From Nitrospirillum viridazoti (lineage in GTDB: Bacteria; Pseudomonadota; Alphaproteobacteria; Azospirillales; Azospirillaceae): DNA of 64,000 nt. This document shows positions 16,909 to 24,809 of this stretch, piece by piece. The stretch lies in NCBI RefSeq assembly GCF_007827975.1, contig NZ_VITT01000019.1; one strand, written 5' to 3'. The position numbers and the translations under genes are program-made. Under the pieces are notes generated by a model. The model made no database searches and was not told where the DNA came from. It worked only from the letters and a program-made list of their open reading frames with translations. Positions within the stretch are counted from its first letter, which is position 1, and each line of letters starts with the position of its first letter.

Positions 16909-17940
16909 TTACCAAGTGGTGGGCTTGGGATTACGGTGGTTGAAGTCCTTCTGGTGCCAGTAGGGATAGATCGGGTCCTTCTGGCTGGCCTGTTCCAGGC
17001 GCGTCACCTGGTCCGGCGTCAGCGACCAGCCGACGGCGCCCAGGTTCTGCTTCAGCTGTTCCTCGTTGCGGGCACCGATGACCAGGTTGGCCACGCCAGG
17101 CCGGGCCAGCAGCCAGTTCAGCGCCACCTGCGGCACGGTCTTGCCCGTCTCCGCCGCCACGGCGTCCAGGGCATCGACCACGGTGTAGAGGTATTCATCG
17201 TCCACTTTGGGCCCGCCGGCGGCGCCACCGCTGGCGATGCGGCCGGCCTGTGCCGGCTGGCCGCGGCGGATCTTGCCGGTCAGGCGGCCCCAGCCCAGGG
17301 GGCTCCACACCATCAGACCCACGCCCTGGTCCAGTCCCAGGGGCATCAGTTCCCACTCGTACTCGCGGCCCACCAGGGAATAGTAGCCCTGGTAGGCGAC
17401 ATAGCGGGCCAGGCCGTACCTCTCCGACGTTGCCAGCGCCTTCATCAAATGCCAGCCGGAGAAGTTGGAGGCGCCGATATAGCCGATCTTGCCGGCGGTG
17501 ATCAGGTCATCCAGGGCGCGCAGGGTCTCATCCACCGGGGCGATGGCGTCGAAGCCGTGCATGAAATAAAGGTCGATGTGATCAGTGCCCAGCCGCTTCA
17601 GGCTGGCCTCGCAGGCGCGGATCAGGTGGTAGCGCGACGAGCCGACGTCATTGGGGCCATCCCCCATGGTGAAGGTGGCCTTGGTGGAGATCAGCACCTT
17701 GTCCCGCCGGCCCTTGACGGCCTGGCCCAGGATCTCCTCCGACGCGCCGCGGGAATAGACATCGGCGGTATCGAAGAAATTGACGCCTGCCTCCAGGCAC
17801 AGATCCACCAGGCGCGTGGCCTCGGCCACGTCGGTGCTACCCCAACGGTTGAAGAACTCACCCGCCCCGCCGAAGGTGCCGGTGCCGAAGCTGAGGACCG
17901 GAACCTTCAGGCCCGACCGTCCAAGTTGCCGATATTCCAT
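16909..17940 (-). CDS. Aldo/keto reductase
   Basis: A 343-residue NADPH-dependent oxidoreductase of the aldo/keto reductase superfamily, subgroup resembling YajO/voltage-gated potassium channel beta-like proteins. The tetrad is visible: Asp and Tyr in FFDTADVYSRGASEE, Lys in VLISTKATF and His in LYFMHGFDA. The NADP-binding end has LVIGARNEEQLKQNLGAVGW. ATG at 17940 follows GAGGGA and begins MEYRQLGRSGLKVPVLSFGT, the typical family start; the longer upstream frame is not needed. The substrate is unknown. It may be transcribed with the upstream small gene. Confidence 0.92.
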   Translation of the reverse strand: MEYRQLGRSGLKVPVLSFGTGTFGGAGEFFNRWGSTDVAEATRLVDLCLEAGVNFFDTADVYSRGASEEILGQAVKGRRDKVLISTKATFTMGDGPNDVGSSRYHLIRACEASLKRLGTDHIDLYFMHGFDAIAPVDETLRALDDLITAGKIGYIGASNFSGWHLMKALATSERYGLARYVAYQGYYSLVGREYEWELMPLGLDQGVGLMVWSPLGWGRLTGKIRRGQPAQAGRIASGGAAGGPKVDDEYLYTVVDALDAVAAETGKTVPQVALNWLLARPGVANLVIGARNEEQLKQNLGAVGWSLTPDQVTRLEQASQKDPIYPYWHQKDFNHRNPKPTTW

Positions 17941-18099
17941 GGTGTTTTCCCTCATGGGTTCATATGGCGCGCCGTAAACGGCCCCCTGCCTGGGACCGCC
18001 GGTGTCGGCAGTTGAGCGCATGAGGATGCGAGAGGGGAAGCGTTTTCGTGGTGGTCGCACTTCGCGTACCGGCCCCGTCACCTTTGGAAGGCCGCCCCC

Positions 18100-18780
18100 T
18101 TAGTAGGAACGGTGCCAGTCATCCTCAGTGGGGAGATCATCACCGGGAGCGAAACGCCGAACCGCCTTCAGGACCACCAACTTCAGCTCTTCAAACATGG
18201 GGCTGCAGTTGCCCAGGCTAGAGATTACCGTCCCGTCCTTGAAACGATCAAAAGCCGCCCCCGTTCCGTCCAGGCACAAATCATTGTCCCGATTCCCGGT
18301 TTGGATCAGGCGATCCAGGTTCGACATGAGGGTGCGATACTCGGTGGCGGGGATGGTGAACTCGCGCCCCATATGAACCCCAGCGGTATCGCTTTTCTCC
18401 ACCGCCGCAAACAAGCCTTGCGCCTCGGATGCGTCTGGGGCTGGAAGCCATAGCGCCACCGCATAATCGCTGACACCAAAGGACGGCATGGCGACAAAGC
18501 GTAAGCCATCCTTATTCAAGTGTTTCAAGGGGGGCAGCGTGTCAAGCATGCGGGCAGTAGGCGCCAGTGAGTGATGCCCGCCATCTGGCAGCAGTGGAAC
18601 ATCATAGAGCCGGCTGTCTGCCGTTATCGGAGCCAGCAGCGACGCCCCCGTTTCTCGATATCCTGGCCACCAGCGCCGAGGCGCCAGACCAATGAAAGCA
18701 CACCCCAGAACCATCATCGCCGTCGTGACGTAGCCGATGCGATGGACCCAGCGCAGTCTCCAACCCTTATTGCTTTGCAT
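18100..18780 (-). CDS. Membrane-anchored protein of unknown function
   Basis: A 226-residue protein with one N-terminal membrane segment (about residues 13-33, IGYVTTAMMVLGCAFIGLAP) followed by a predicted periplasmic domain with two Cys (DLCLDG and LGNCSP), perhaps disulfide-bonded. I recognise no family. ATG at 18780 follows AAGGAG at good distance and is preferred to an upstream in-frame start. Its codon use looks somewhat less GC-rich than its neighbours, which may mean a more recent arrival. Confidence 0.65.
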   Translation of the reverse strand: MQSNKGWRLRWVHRIGYVTTAMMVLGCAFIGLAPRRWWPGYRETGASLLAPITADSRLYDVPLLPDGGHHSLAPTARMLDTLPPLKHLNKDGLRFVAMPSFGVSDYAVALWLPAPDASEAQGLFAAVEKSDTAGVHMGREFTIPATEYRTLMSNLDRLIQTGNRDNDLCLDGTGAAFDRFKDGTVISSLGNCSPMFEELKLVVLKAVRRFAPGDDLPTEDDWHRSY

Positions 18781-18816
18781 TACGCTCCTTCCCAAGCGGC
18801 GCACCCCTGACTGATC

Positions 18817-19299
18817 CTACTCCTCCTCGAATACCGGATACGTCCCGAAGTCGCGGATGGGCCGTAGCACCACATTACTGACGACGCGGGCCACCCCCAT
18901 CTCAGCATCGTCGATCCAGCTGTCGGTCAGCTCCTGATAGGTCTCCAGGTCGCGGCAGACCAGCTTGGCGATGTAGTCGTAAGGGCCGCTGACCTCGAAG
19001 CACTCGATGACCTCGGGCACCTCGCGCAGGCGGCGTTCGAAGGCGCTGGTGCGCTGGCGGCCTTGTTTTTCCAGGGAGATCTGGGCCAGGACAAAGACGC
19101 AGGACTGGATGCGGCGCACATCCACCTGGGCCTGGTAGCGGACGATGATGCCCTCGCGCTCCAGCCGGCGCACCCGTTCCAGGCAGGGGCGCGCGGACAG
19201 GCCCACCCGTTCCGACAGGGCCTGGTTGGTGATGCGGCCGTCCGCCTGCAGTTCCGTCAGGATCTTGATGTCGATGGCGTCGAGCTTGCGCGGCTTCAA
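18817..19299 (-). CDS. Lrp/AsnC family transcriptional regulator
   Basis: A 160-residue regulator with an N-terminal helix-turn-helix (LDAIDIKILTELQADGRITN, then LSERVGLSARPCLERVRRLE) and a C-terminal RAM ligand-binding domain (about 70-150) that normally binds amino acids and forms octamers. It is last in a minus-strand set after an ornithine aminotransferase and an amidinohydrolase, so it probably senses arginine, ornithine or a related amino acid and controls these genes. The start appears to be TTG at 19299; an in-frame stop lies shortly upstream and no better codon exists. Confidence 0.9.
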   Translation of the reverse strand: MKPRKLDAIDIKILTELQADGRITNQALSERVGLSARPCLERVRRLEREGIIVRYQAQVDVRRIQSCVFVLAQISLEKQGRQRTSAFERRLREVPEVIECFEVSGPYDYIAKLVCRDLETYQELTDSWIDDAEMGVARVVSNVVLRPIRDFGTYPVFEEE

Positions 19300-19366
19300 G
19301 GCGGGGTCCGGAAAGGCGGAAGCGAGGACGCCAGCTTAAGCGCCATCGCTTCCGCCCCCAAGGGCT

Positions 19367-20278
19367 TTACTTGGAGGTGCGATCCAATTTCAGGATCAGG
19401 CAGAAGGCCGAGCCGCCGGACAGGCCAAAGTCGCTGACGGGGGTTTCATGCACGCGGTAGCCACGCTCCGTCAGCATGCCGCGCAGGGCGGGGCTGGCGG
19501 TGGCCAGCACGATGTCGCGGCCCAGATTCACGGCGTTGACCGCCAGGGTACAGGCGTCGGGCTCCGGCGCCACGATCAGGTTTTCGGCGCCGAAGCGCTC
19601 CAGGATGCGGGCGTTGCCCTCGGCGGAGAAGGCGCCGGGGAAGTACAGCACCTCACCCCCCGTCAGGGGGCAGAGGCAGGTGTCCATGTGATAGAAGCGC
19701 GGGTCGACCAGTTCCAGCGCCTCAACCTCCATGCCGAACAGGTCGCGCACCACGGGGGCGGCCGCCTTGTCGGAGCGCTGGCCATAGCCCAGCCAGAAGG
19801 TCCGTCGCACGGGGTCCCACACGCAGTCACCCGCCCCCTCCAGCACCACGCCCTCCGGCATGTCGTGCACCCCGGTCAGCAGTCCCCGGTCCTTCAGCGC
19901 GTCGAAGGTGCGGCGGAACACCGGCGTCTCGCCCTGGCGCTGGGGATGGCGGAAGGTGGCGACCAGGGCCTTGCCGTCCAGCACCACGGCGGCGTTGGCG
20001 GTGAACACCATGTCCGGCAGGCCGGCATGGGGCACGGCGAACTCCAGCTCAACCCCCAGGCCGCGCAGGGTGGCCACCAGCCGTTCCCAGCCGCTGGACG
20101 AGCGGGCGCCCAGCAGGGCGCCCTCCTCCTGCCAGCGATCGGGCCGCATCCAGGGATTGATGGCGTAGCTGACCTCGAAATGGTCGGGCGCGCACATCAG
20201 GATGCGGCCGCCGGGCAGGGCGTCGGTGAGGGCCGAAGCGGCGGCCAAGGGAGCGGAAGTCACGCGGGTGTCGGGCAT
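19367..20278 (-). CDS. Arginine deiminase-related amidinohydrolase
   Basis: A 303-residue enzyme of the guanidino-group-modifying superfamily (dimethylarginine dimethylaminohydrolase, arginine deiminase, arginine dihydrolase). Visible signatures are the substrate-binding MVFTANAAVV, the GAGDCVWD segment, the catalytic His in DPRFYHMDTCLCPL and the nucleophile Cys in LSGGSAFCLILKL. It probably hydrolyses arginine, methylarginine or citrulline. Lying 36 bases after ornithine aminotransferase, it likely supplies ornithine or citrulline to that enzyme. The exact substrate cannot be told from sequence alone. Confidence 0.85.
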   Translation of the reverse strand: MPDTRVTSAPLAAASALTDALPGGRILMCAPDHFEVSYAINPWMRPDRWQEEGALLGARSSSGWERLVATLRGLGVELEFAVPHAGLPDMVFTANAAVVLDGKALVATFRHPQRQGETPVFRRTFDALKDRGLLTGVHDMPEGVVLEGAGDCVWDPVRRTFWLGYGQRSDKAAAPVVRDLFGMEVEALELVDPRFYHMDTCLCPLTGGEVLYFPGAFSAEGNARILERFGAENLIVAPEPDACTLAVNAVNLGRDIVLATASPALRGMLTERGYRVHETPVSDFGLSGGSAFCLILKLDRTSK

Positions 20279-20314
20279 GGGTGGGGTTCCCCGGATGTTG
20301 TTGTGGTTCGGGTG

Positions 20315-21583
20315 TCAGGCGAACGCCGAAAGGGTTTCGGCCAGGCGGTCCACCGCCCAATCCAGATCCTCCGGCGCGATCATCAGCGGCGGCGCCAGGC
20401 GCACCACCGTGTCGTGGGTTTCCTTGGACAGGACGCCGCGGCGCATCCAATCCTCCACCACCTGACGGGCGGTGGCGCGGGCGGGGTCGATCTCCAGCCC
20501 CACCCACAGGCCGATGCCGCGGATATCGCGGATGAGCGGGCTGTTCAGGGCGCGCAGACGGTCGATGAGATGGGCGCCCAGCGCGGCACTGCGCTGGACC
20601 AGCCCCTCGTCCTCGATCACCGCCAGGGCCTCCAGGCCGACCGCGGCGGCCAGCGGGTTGCCGCCGAAGGTGGAGCCGTGGCTGCCGGGATCGAACACGT
20701 CGATGACATCCCGGCGGGCGACGAAGGCGGAAACGGGCAGTACACCGCCACCCAGCGCCTTGCCCAGGCACAGGCCGTCGGGAACGACGCCCTCATGCTG
20801 GTGGGCGAACCAGCGGCCGGTGCGGCCCAGGCCGGACTGGATTTCATCCAGGATCATCAGCATGCCGGCGCGGTCGCAGGCGGCGCGCACGCCCTTGAGG
20901 TAGCCAGCCGGCGGCAGGACGATGCCGGCCTCCCCCTGGATGGGTTCCAGCAGCACGGCCGCCGTGTTGGGGCCGATGGCGGCCGTCAGGGCGTCCAGGT
21001 CGCCGAAGGGCACGACGCGGAAGCCGGGGGTGTAGGGGCCGAAGCCCTCCCGGTAGGCCTCCTCGGAGGAGAAGCTGATGATGGTGGTGGTGCGGCCATG
21101 GAAGTTGCCGCTGGCCACGATGATCTCCGCCTGGTTGGCGGGAATGCCGCGATGGCGGTAGCCCCAGCGGCGGGCGGCCTTCACCGCCGTCTCCACCGCC
21201 TCCGCCCCGCTGTTCATGGGGCAGGCGCCGTCCAGGCCCGTCAGGGCGCACAGGCGCTCCAGGAAGGGGCCCAGCTTGTCAGTGTGGAAGGCGCGGGAGA
21301 CGACGGCCACCTTGGATGCCTGCTCGGTCAGGGCCCTCAGGATGCGGGGGTGGCTGTGGCCGACGTTGACGGCGGAATAGGCGCTCATCATGTCCAGGTA
21401 GCGGTGCCCGGCATCGTCGTGCACCCAGGCGCCCTGGGCGCGGGTGATGACCACGGGCAGCGGCTTGTAGGTGTGGGCGCACCACCGGTCTTCCAGGGCG
21501 ATGGCCCCAGGGGAGATTGGCCCGGGGGAGATTGGCCCGGGGGACGGGGCTTTGCCGATATCGCCGTTCAGCCGCTGGTCCAT
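20315..21583 (-). CDS. rocD: Ornithine aminotransferase
   Basis: A 422-residue PLP-dependent class III aminotransferase that converts ornithine and 2-oxoglutarate to glutamate semialdehyde and glutamate. Family motifs: MSAYSAVNVGHSHPRIL, ASGNFHGRTTTIISFS, LMILDEIQSGLGRTGRW with the PLP-contacting Asp, and the Schiff-base Lys in LCLGKALGGGVLPVSAF. ATG at 21583 follows GGTGGAGG. Its N-terminus carries a GPIS-type extension encoded by a 15-bp tandem repeat (21510-21539). It is first in an operon with the amidinohydrolase and the Lrp regulator. Confidence 0.93.
   Translation of the reverse strand: MDQRLNGDIGKAPSPGPISPGPISPGAIALEDRWCAHTYKPLPVVITRAQGAWVHDDAGHRYLDMMSAYSAVNVGHSHPRILRALTEQASKVAVVSRAFHTDKLGPFLERLCALTGLDGACPMNSGAEAVETAVKAARRWGYRHRGIPANQAEIIVASGNFHGRTTTIISFSSEEAYREGFGPYTPGFRVVPFGDLDALTAAIGPNTAAVLLEPIQGEAGIVLPPAGYLKGVRAACDRAGMLMILDEIQSGLGRTGRWFAHQHEGVVPDGLCLGKALGGGVLPVSAFVARRDVIDVFDPGSHGSTFGGNPLAAAVGLEALAVIEDEGLVQRSAALGAHLIDRLRALNSPLIRDIRGIGLWVGLEIDPARATARQVVEDWMRRGVLSKETHDTVVRLAPPLMIAPEDLDWAVDRLAETLSAFA
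21510..21539. repeat. 15-bp perfect tandem repeat inside rocD
   Basis: GGGGAGATTGGCCCG occurs twice in tandem, with a partial third copy. Being a multiple of three it keeps the frame and encodes the SPGPISPGPISPG extension at the rocD N-terminus, before the aminotransferase fold. Confidence 0.9.
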
Positions 21584-21890
21584 GATGTCCTCCACCTTAT
21601 CCCGGTCTCGTTGCCTGGATGGTGGCATGGGCGCGGCAGCCGAAACGGTCGAAGTTCGCGAGTGCCACGACAGAACCGGGCGGCGGGCGATGCGCCCGGC
21701 ACACCGTTTCTGTCCTGCCGCCTTTGCGCCTGCGGCATGGGAAAGGGGCGGGACGCATGAACCGCTGGCGCCTATAACGGTTTATCAGGTCGGAAATTCG
21801 GATGCGCCGCTTGCCATCGCGCGCGGAAATCCCGATTTTCCCAATAGCTTCGCACCTCCTACCCCCACCAGGATCAGGGAACAGACAGCC
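21584..21890. other. Divergent promoter region rocD/gpmI
   Basis: About 307 bases with no supported gene. It separates divergently transcribed rocD and gpmI. TATAAC at 21773-21778 could be a -10 element for gpmI, but no convincing -35 was found. No hairpin of note was seen. Confidence 0.4.
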
Positions 21891-23468
21891 ATGGCCGCCA
21901 CCGACAAGACCAGCAAAGCCCCCCGCCCCGTGGTGCTGTGCATCATGGACGGTTGGGGCTATCGGGAAGAGGTGGCGGACAACGCCGTCGCCCAGGGCAA
22001 CACCCCCAACTACGACCGCCTGTGGCAGGAAAGCCCGCACGGCCTGCTGTCCGCCAGCGAGGAGGATGTGGGCCTTCCCGCCGGCCAGATGGGCAATTCC
22101 GAGGTGGGGCACATGAACCTGGGCGCCGGCCGCGTGGTGTTCCAGGACCTGCCCATGATCGACCGCGCCATCGCCCAGGGCGAGTTCGAAACCAACGGCG
22201 CGCTGACCGCATTCAAGGCCGCCCTGAAGCAGTCCGGCGGCACCGCCCACATCCTGGGCCTGGCCTCCCCCGGCGGCGTGCACAGCCACCAGGACCACAT
22301 GGTCGCCCTGGCCCGCACCCTGGCCCAGGCCGGCATCCCCGTGGCCCTGCACGCCTTCACCGATGGCCGCGACGTGCCGCCGCAGAGCGCCCTGGAGCAG
22401 TTGGCCGCCATCGAGGCCGGGCTGAAGGACGCCCCCGGCGCCAAAATCGCCACGGTGGACGGCCGCTACTACGCCATGGACCGCGACAAGCGCTGGGACC
22501 GGGTGGAGAAAGCCTACCGCGCCCTGGTGTCGGCTGAAGGTGAGAAGGCCGCCAGCGCCGAGGCGGCGGTGAAGCAGAGCTATGACGCCGGCAAGCATGA
22601 CGAGTTCATCCTGCCCACCATCATCAGCGACTACGCCGGCATGAAGGACGGCGACGGCGTGCTGATGGCCAATTTCCGCGCCGACCGCGCCCGTGAGATC
22701 CTGTCCGCCCTGGTGGAGCCGGAGTTCAGCGCCTTCGATCGCGGCACGCCGGTCAAGTTCGCCGCCCAGCTGGGCATGGTGGAATATTCCTCCACCCTGG
22801 CGAAGGTCTTGCCGGCCATCTTCCCCCCCAAGGAAATCCGCCACACCCTGGGCGAGATCGTGTCGCAGAAGGGCCTGAAGCAGCTGCGCATCGCCGAGAC
22901 GGAGAAGTACCCGCACGTCACCTTCTTCTTCAATGGGGGCGAGGAAAAGGTTTACGAGGGGGAGGAGCGCATCCTGGTCCCCTCGCCCAAGGTAGCCACC
23001 TACGACCTGCAGCCCGAAATGTCGGCCGACGAGCTGACGGACAAGCTGGTGGCGGCGGTGGACAGCGGCGCCTTCGACCTGGTGGTGGTCAATTATGCCA
23101 ATCCGGACATGGTGGGCCATTCCGGCATCCTGGCCGCCGCCGTCAAGGCGGTGGAGGCGGTGGACCGCAGCATCGGCCGGCTGGAAGCCGCGGTGAAGCG
23201 CCAGGGCGGCGCCCTGCTGATCACCGCCGACCACGGCAATTGCGAGCTGATGAAGGACCCGGAGACAGGCGGCCCGCACACCGCCCACACCCTGGATCTG
23301 GTGCCCGCCATCCTGGTGAACGCCCCGGCGGACGTGGTGCGGCTGGAGCGGGGCAAGCTGGCCGATGTGGCCCCCACCCTGCTGGAGCTGATGGGCCTGC
23401 CCCAGCCGGAGGAGATGACGGGCCATTCCCTGCTGGTCCGCGACGCGGCACGCGCGGCGGCCGAGTAA
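21891..23468 (+). CDS. gpmI: 2,3-bisphosphoglycerate-independent phosphoglycerate mutase
   Basis: A 525-residue metalloenzyme that interconverts 3- and 2-phosphoglycerate in glycolysis and gluconeogenesis. Metal and catalytic motifs are intact: VVLCIMDGWGYR at the N-terminus, the phosphoserine Ser70 in QMGNSEVGHMNLGAGR, AFTDGRDVPPQSA, and the C-terminal LLITADHGNCELM and GPHTAHTLDLVPA. ATG at 21891 follows CAGGGA and gives the usual length; a longer open frame upstream is rejected. It heads the gpmI-envC-S41 protease cluster. Confidence 0.97.
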   Translation: MAATDKTSKAPRPVVLCIMDGWGYREEVADNAVAQGNTPNYDRLWQESPHGLLSASEEDVGLPAGQMGNSEVGHMNLGAGRVVFQDLPMIDRAIAQGEFETNGALTAFKAALKQSGGTAHILGLASPGGVHSHQDHMVALARTLAQAGIPVALHAFTDGRDVPPQSALEQLAAIEAGLKDAPGAKIATVDGRYYAMDRDKRWDRVEKAYRALVSAEGEKAASAEAAVKQSYDAGKHDEFILPTIISDYAGMKDGDGVLMANFRADRAREILSALVEPEFSAFDRGTPVKFAAQLGMVEYSSTLAKVLPAIFPPKEIRHTLGEIVSQKGLKQLRIAETEKYPHVTFFFNGGEEKVYEGEERILVPSPKVATYDLQPEMSADELTDKLVAAVDSGAFDLVVVNYANPDMVGHSGILAAAVKAVEAVDRSIGRLEAAVKRQGGALLITADHGNCELMKDPETGGPHTAHTLDLVPAILVNAPADVVRLERGKLADVAPTLLELMGLPQPEEMTGHSLLVRDAARAAAE

Positions 23469-23497
23469 GCCGACACCCGAGTGAGCGCAGCCCCGGC

Positions 23498-24808
23498 GTG
23501 ATCCCGCACAAGGCCCCGTTCCGACTGTTGCCCCTGGCGCTGGCCCTGCTGGCGCCGGGATCGGTGTGGGCTGAGCACGCCCCGCCGGTGGTGCTGACGC
23601 CCATCGCCCAGACGACGGCCCCCCAAGGCGGCGCCGTCCCCCGGGACGCCCAGCGCCAACTGGATAAGGTGGAAAAGGATCTGAAGGCGGATCAGGCCCG
23701 CAAGGCCGCGCTGGACGCCAAGAACGACGCCCTGGAACGCGAGCTGGCCGACCTGCGCGCCAAGTCCGTGGCGGTGGCGGAGGACCAGCGCCGGCAGGAT
23801 GACGCCCTGCGCGCGGTGGAGCAGTCGCTGGCCGGTCTGGCGGCCAACGAGCAGGAGCAGGTGGCCCGCATCGACGCCGACCGGGCCGCCCTGGCCGACC
23901 TGCTGGGCGCCCTGCAGCGCCTGTCCCGCCTGCCGCCGGAGGCCATGGTGGCCCGGCCGGAGGCGCCGGGCGAGATGGTGAAAAGCGCCCTGCTGCTGCG
24001 CGAGGCCATCCCCCAGCTGAAGAAACGGGCGGACGCCCTGGCCGTGCAGTTGCGCGACCTGGCCGCCCTGCGCCAGAAGCTGGCGGACAAGCGCGCCCAG
24101 GCCCTGGCGGCGAAGAAGGACCTGGAAAAGCGCGAGGGGGAGTTGCGCGACCTGGTGTCGCGCCGCGAGGCCCTGTCGCAGGCCAACGACGCCGAGCTGC
24201 AGGACGTGGCCGGCCACATGGCGGTGTTGACCGCCCAGGCCGGCGACCTGCGCGACCTGGTGGAAAAGCTGGAAGCGGAACGCAAGGCCGCCGCCGAACG
24301 CGCCCGCCAGGCGGAGGCGCAGAAGCGCCAGCTGGCCGAGGAGGCGCGGCAGAAAAAGGCGCAGGAGCGGCTGGCCGCCATGGGCCGCACGCCCAAGGAC
24401 GTGCCGGGCGGCATGGCGCTGGGCGGCATGACACTGCCGGTGGCCGGCCCGGTGGCCCAGCGCTATGGCGAGCAGGACGCCGTGGGCACCACCAGCCGCG
24501 GCGTGCGCATCAGCGCCCGCGCCGGGTCACCGGTGGTGGCGCCGTATGAGGGGTCGGTGGTCTTCGCCGGACCCTTCAAGGGATATGGCCTTATCTTGAT
24601 CGTCGAGCACCCCAATGGCTATCATAGCCTGATCGCGGGATTGGGTCGGATCGATACGCGGGTGGGACAACGTGTGTTGACCGGCGAGCCCATGGGCGCC
24701 ATGGCCAGCGACGGAACCCCCACATTGTATTTCGAGTTGCGGCGGGGTGGTCAGCCGATCAATCCCCTACGCGGCTTCGCGGGCACCGAGGGTAAAGGAC
24801 AAGGGTGA
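23498..24808 (+). CDS. EnvC-like murein hydrolase activator
   Basis: A 436-residue periplasmic protein: a signal peptide (about 1-28, LLPLALALLAPGSVWA), a long coiled coil (about 45-290) and a C-terminal LytM/M23-like domain (about 315-430). The zinc ligands of active M23 peptidases are missing: RGVRISA stands where HxxxD is expected and LYFELRR where HxH is expected. That matches EnvC, which activates amidases at the division site instead of cutting peptidoglycan. GTG at 23498 is the most plausible start because the signal peptide follows at once. The protease gene starts one base after its stop. Confidence 0.88.
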   Translation: MIPHKAPFRLLPLALALLAPGSVWAEHAPPVVLTPIAQTTAPQGGAVPRDAQRQLDKVEKDLKADQARKAALDAKNDALERELADLRAKSVAVAEDQRRQDDALRAVEQSLAGLAANEQEQVARIDADRAALADLLGALQRLSRLPPEAMVARPEAPGEMVKSALLLREAIPQLKKRADALAVQLRDLAALRQKLADKRAQALAAKKDLEKREGELRDLVSRREALSQANDAELQDVAGHMAVLTAQAGDLRDLVEKLEAERKAAAERARQAEAQKRQLAEEARQKKAQERLAAMGRTPKDVPGGMALGGMTLPVAGPVAQRYGEQDAVGTTSRGVRISARAGSPVVAPYEGSVVFAGPFKGYGLILIVEHPNGYHSLIAGLGRIDTRVGQRVLTGEPMGAMASDGTPTLYFELRRGGQPINPLRGFAGTEGKGQG

Positions 24809-24809
24809 G

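Noticed and set aside
17941..18081. Longer N-terminus for the aldo/keto reductase
   Set aside because: The family start is at ATG 17940 with a good ribosome site; the extra residues look like leader sequence.
21471..21890. Longer N-terminus for gpmI
   Set aside because: It overlaps divergent rocD, and the conserved mutase start lies right after ATG 21891.
23461..23490. Possible tandem duplication after gpmI (CGAGTAAGC, CGAGTGAGC)
   Set aside because: The copies are separated and short, so chance similarity cannot be excluded.
23240..23497. Longer N-terminus for the EnvC-like protein
   Set aside because: This stretch is out-of-frame gpmI sequence; the signal peptide begins at the GTG at 23498.
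21597..24434. Very long minus-strand open frame opposite gpmI and envC
   Set aside because: It is a high-GC shadow of strongly supported plus-strand genes; its Arg/Pro/Ala-rich translation matches no domain.
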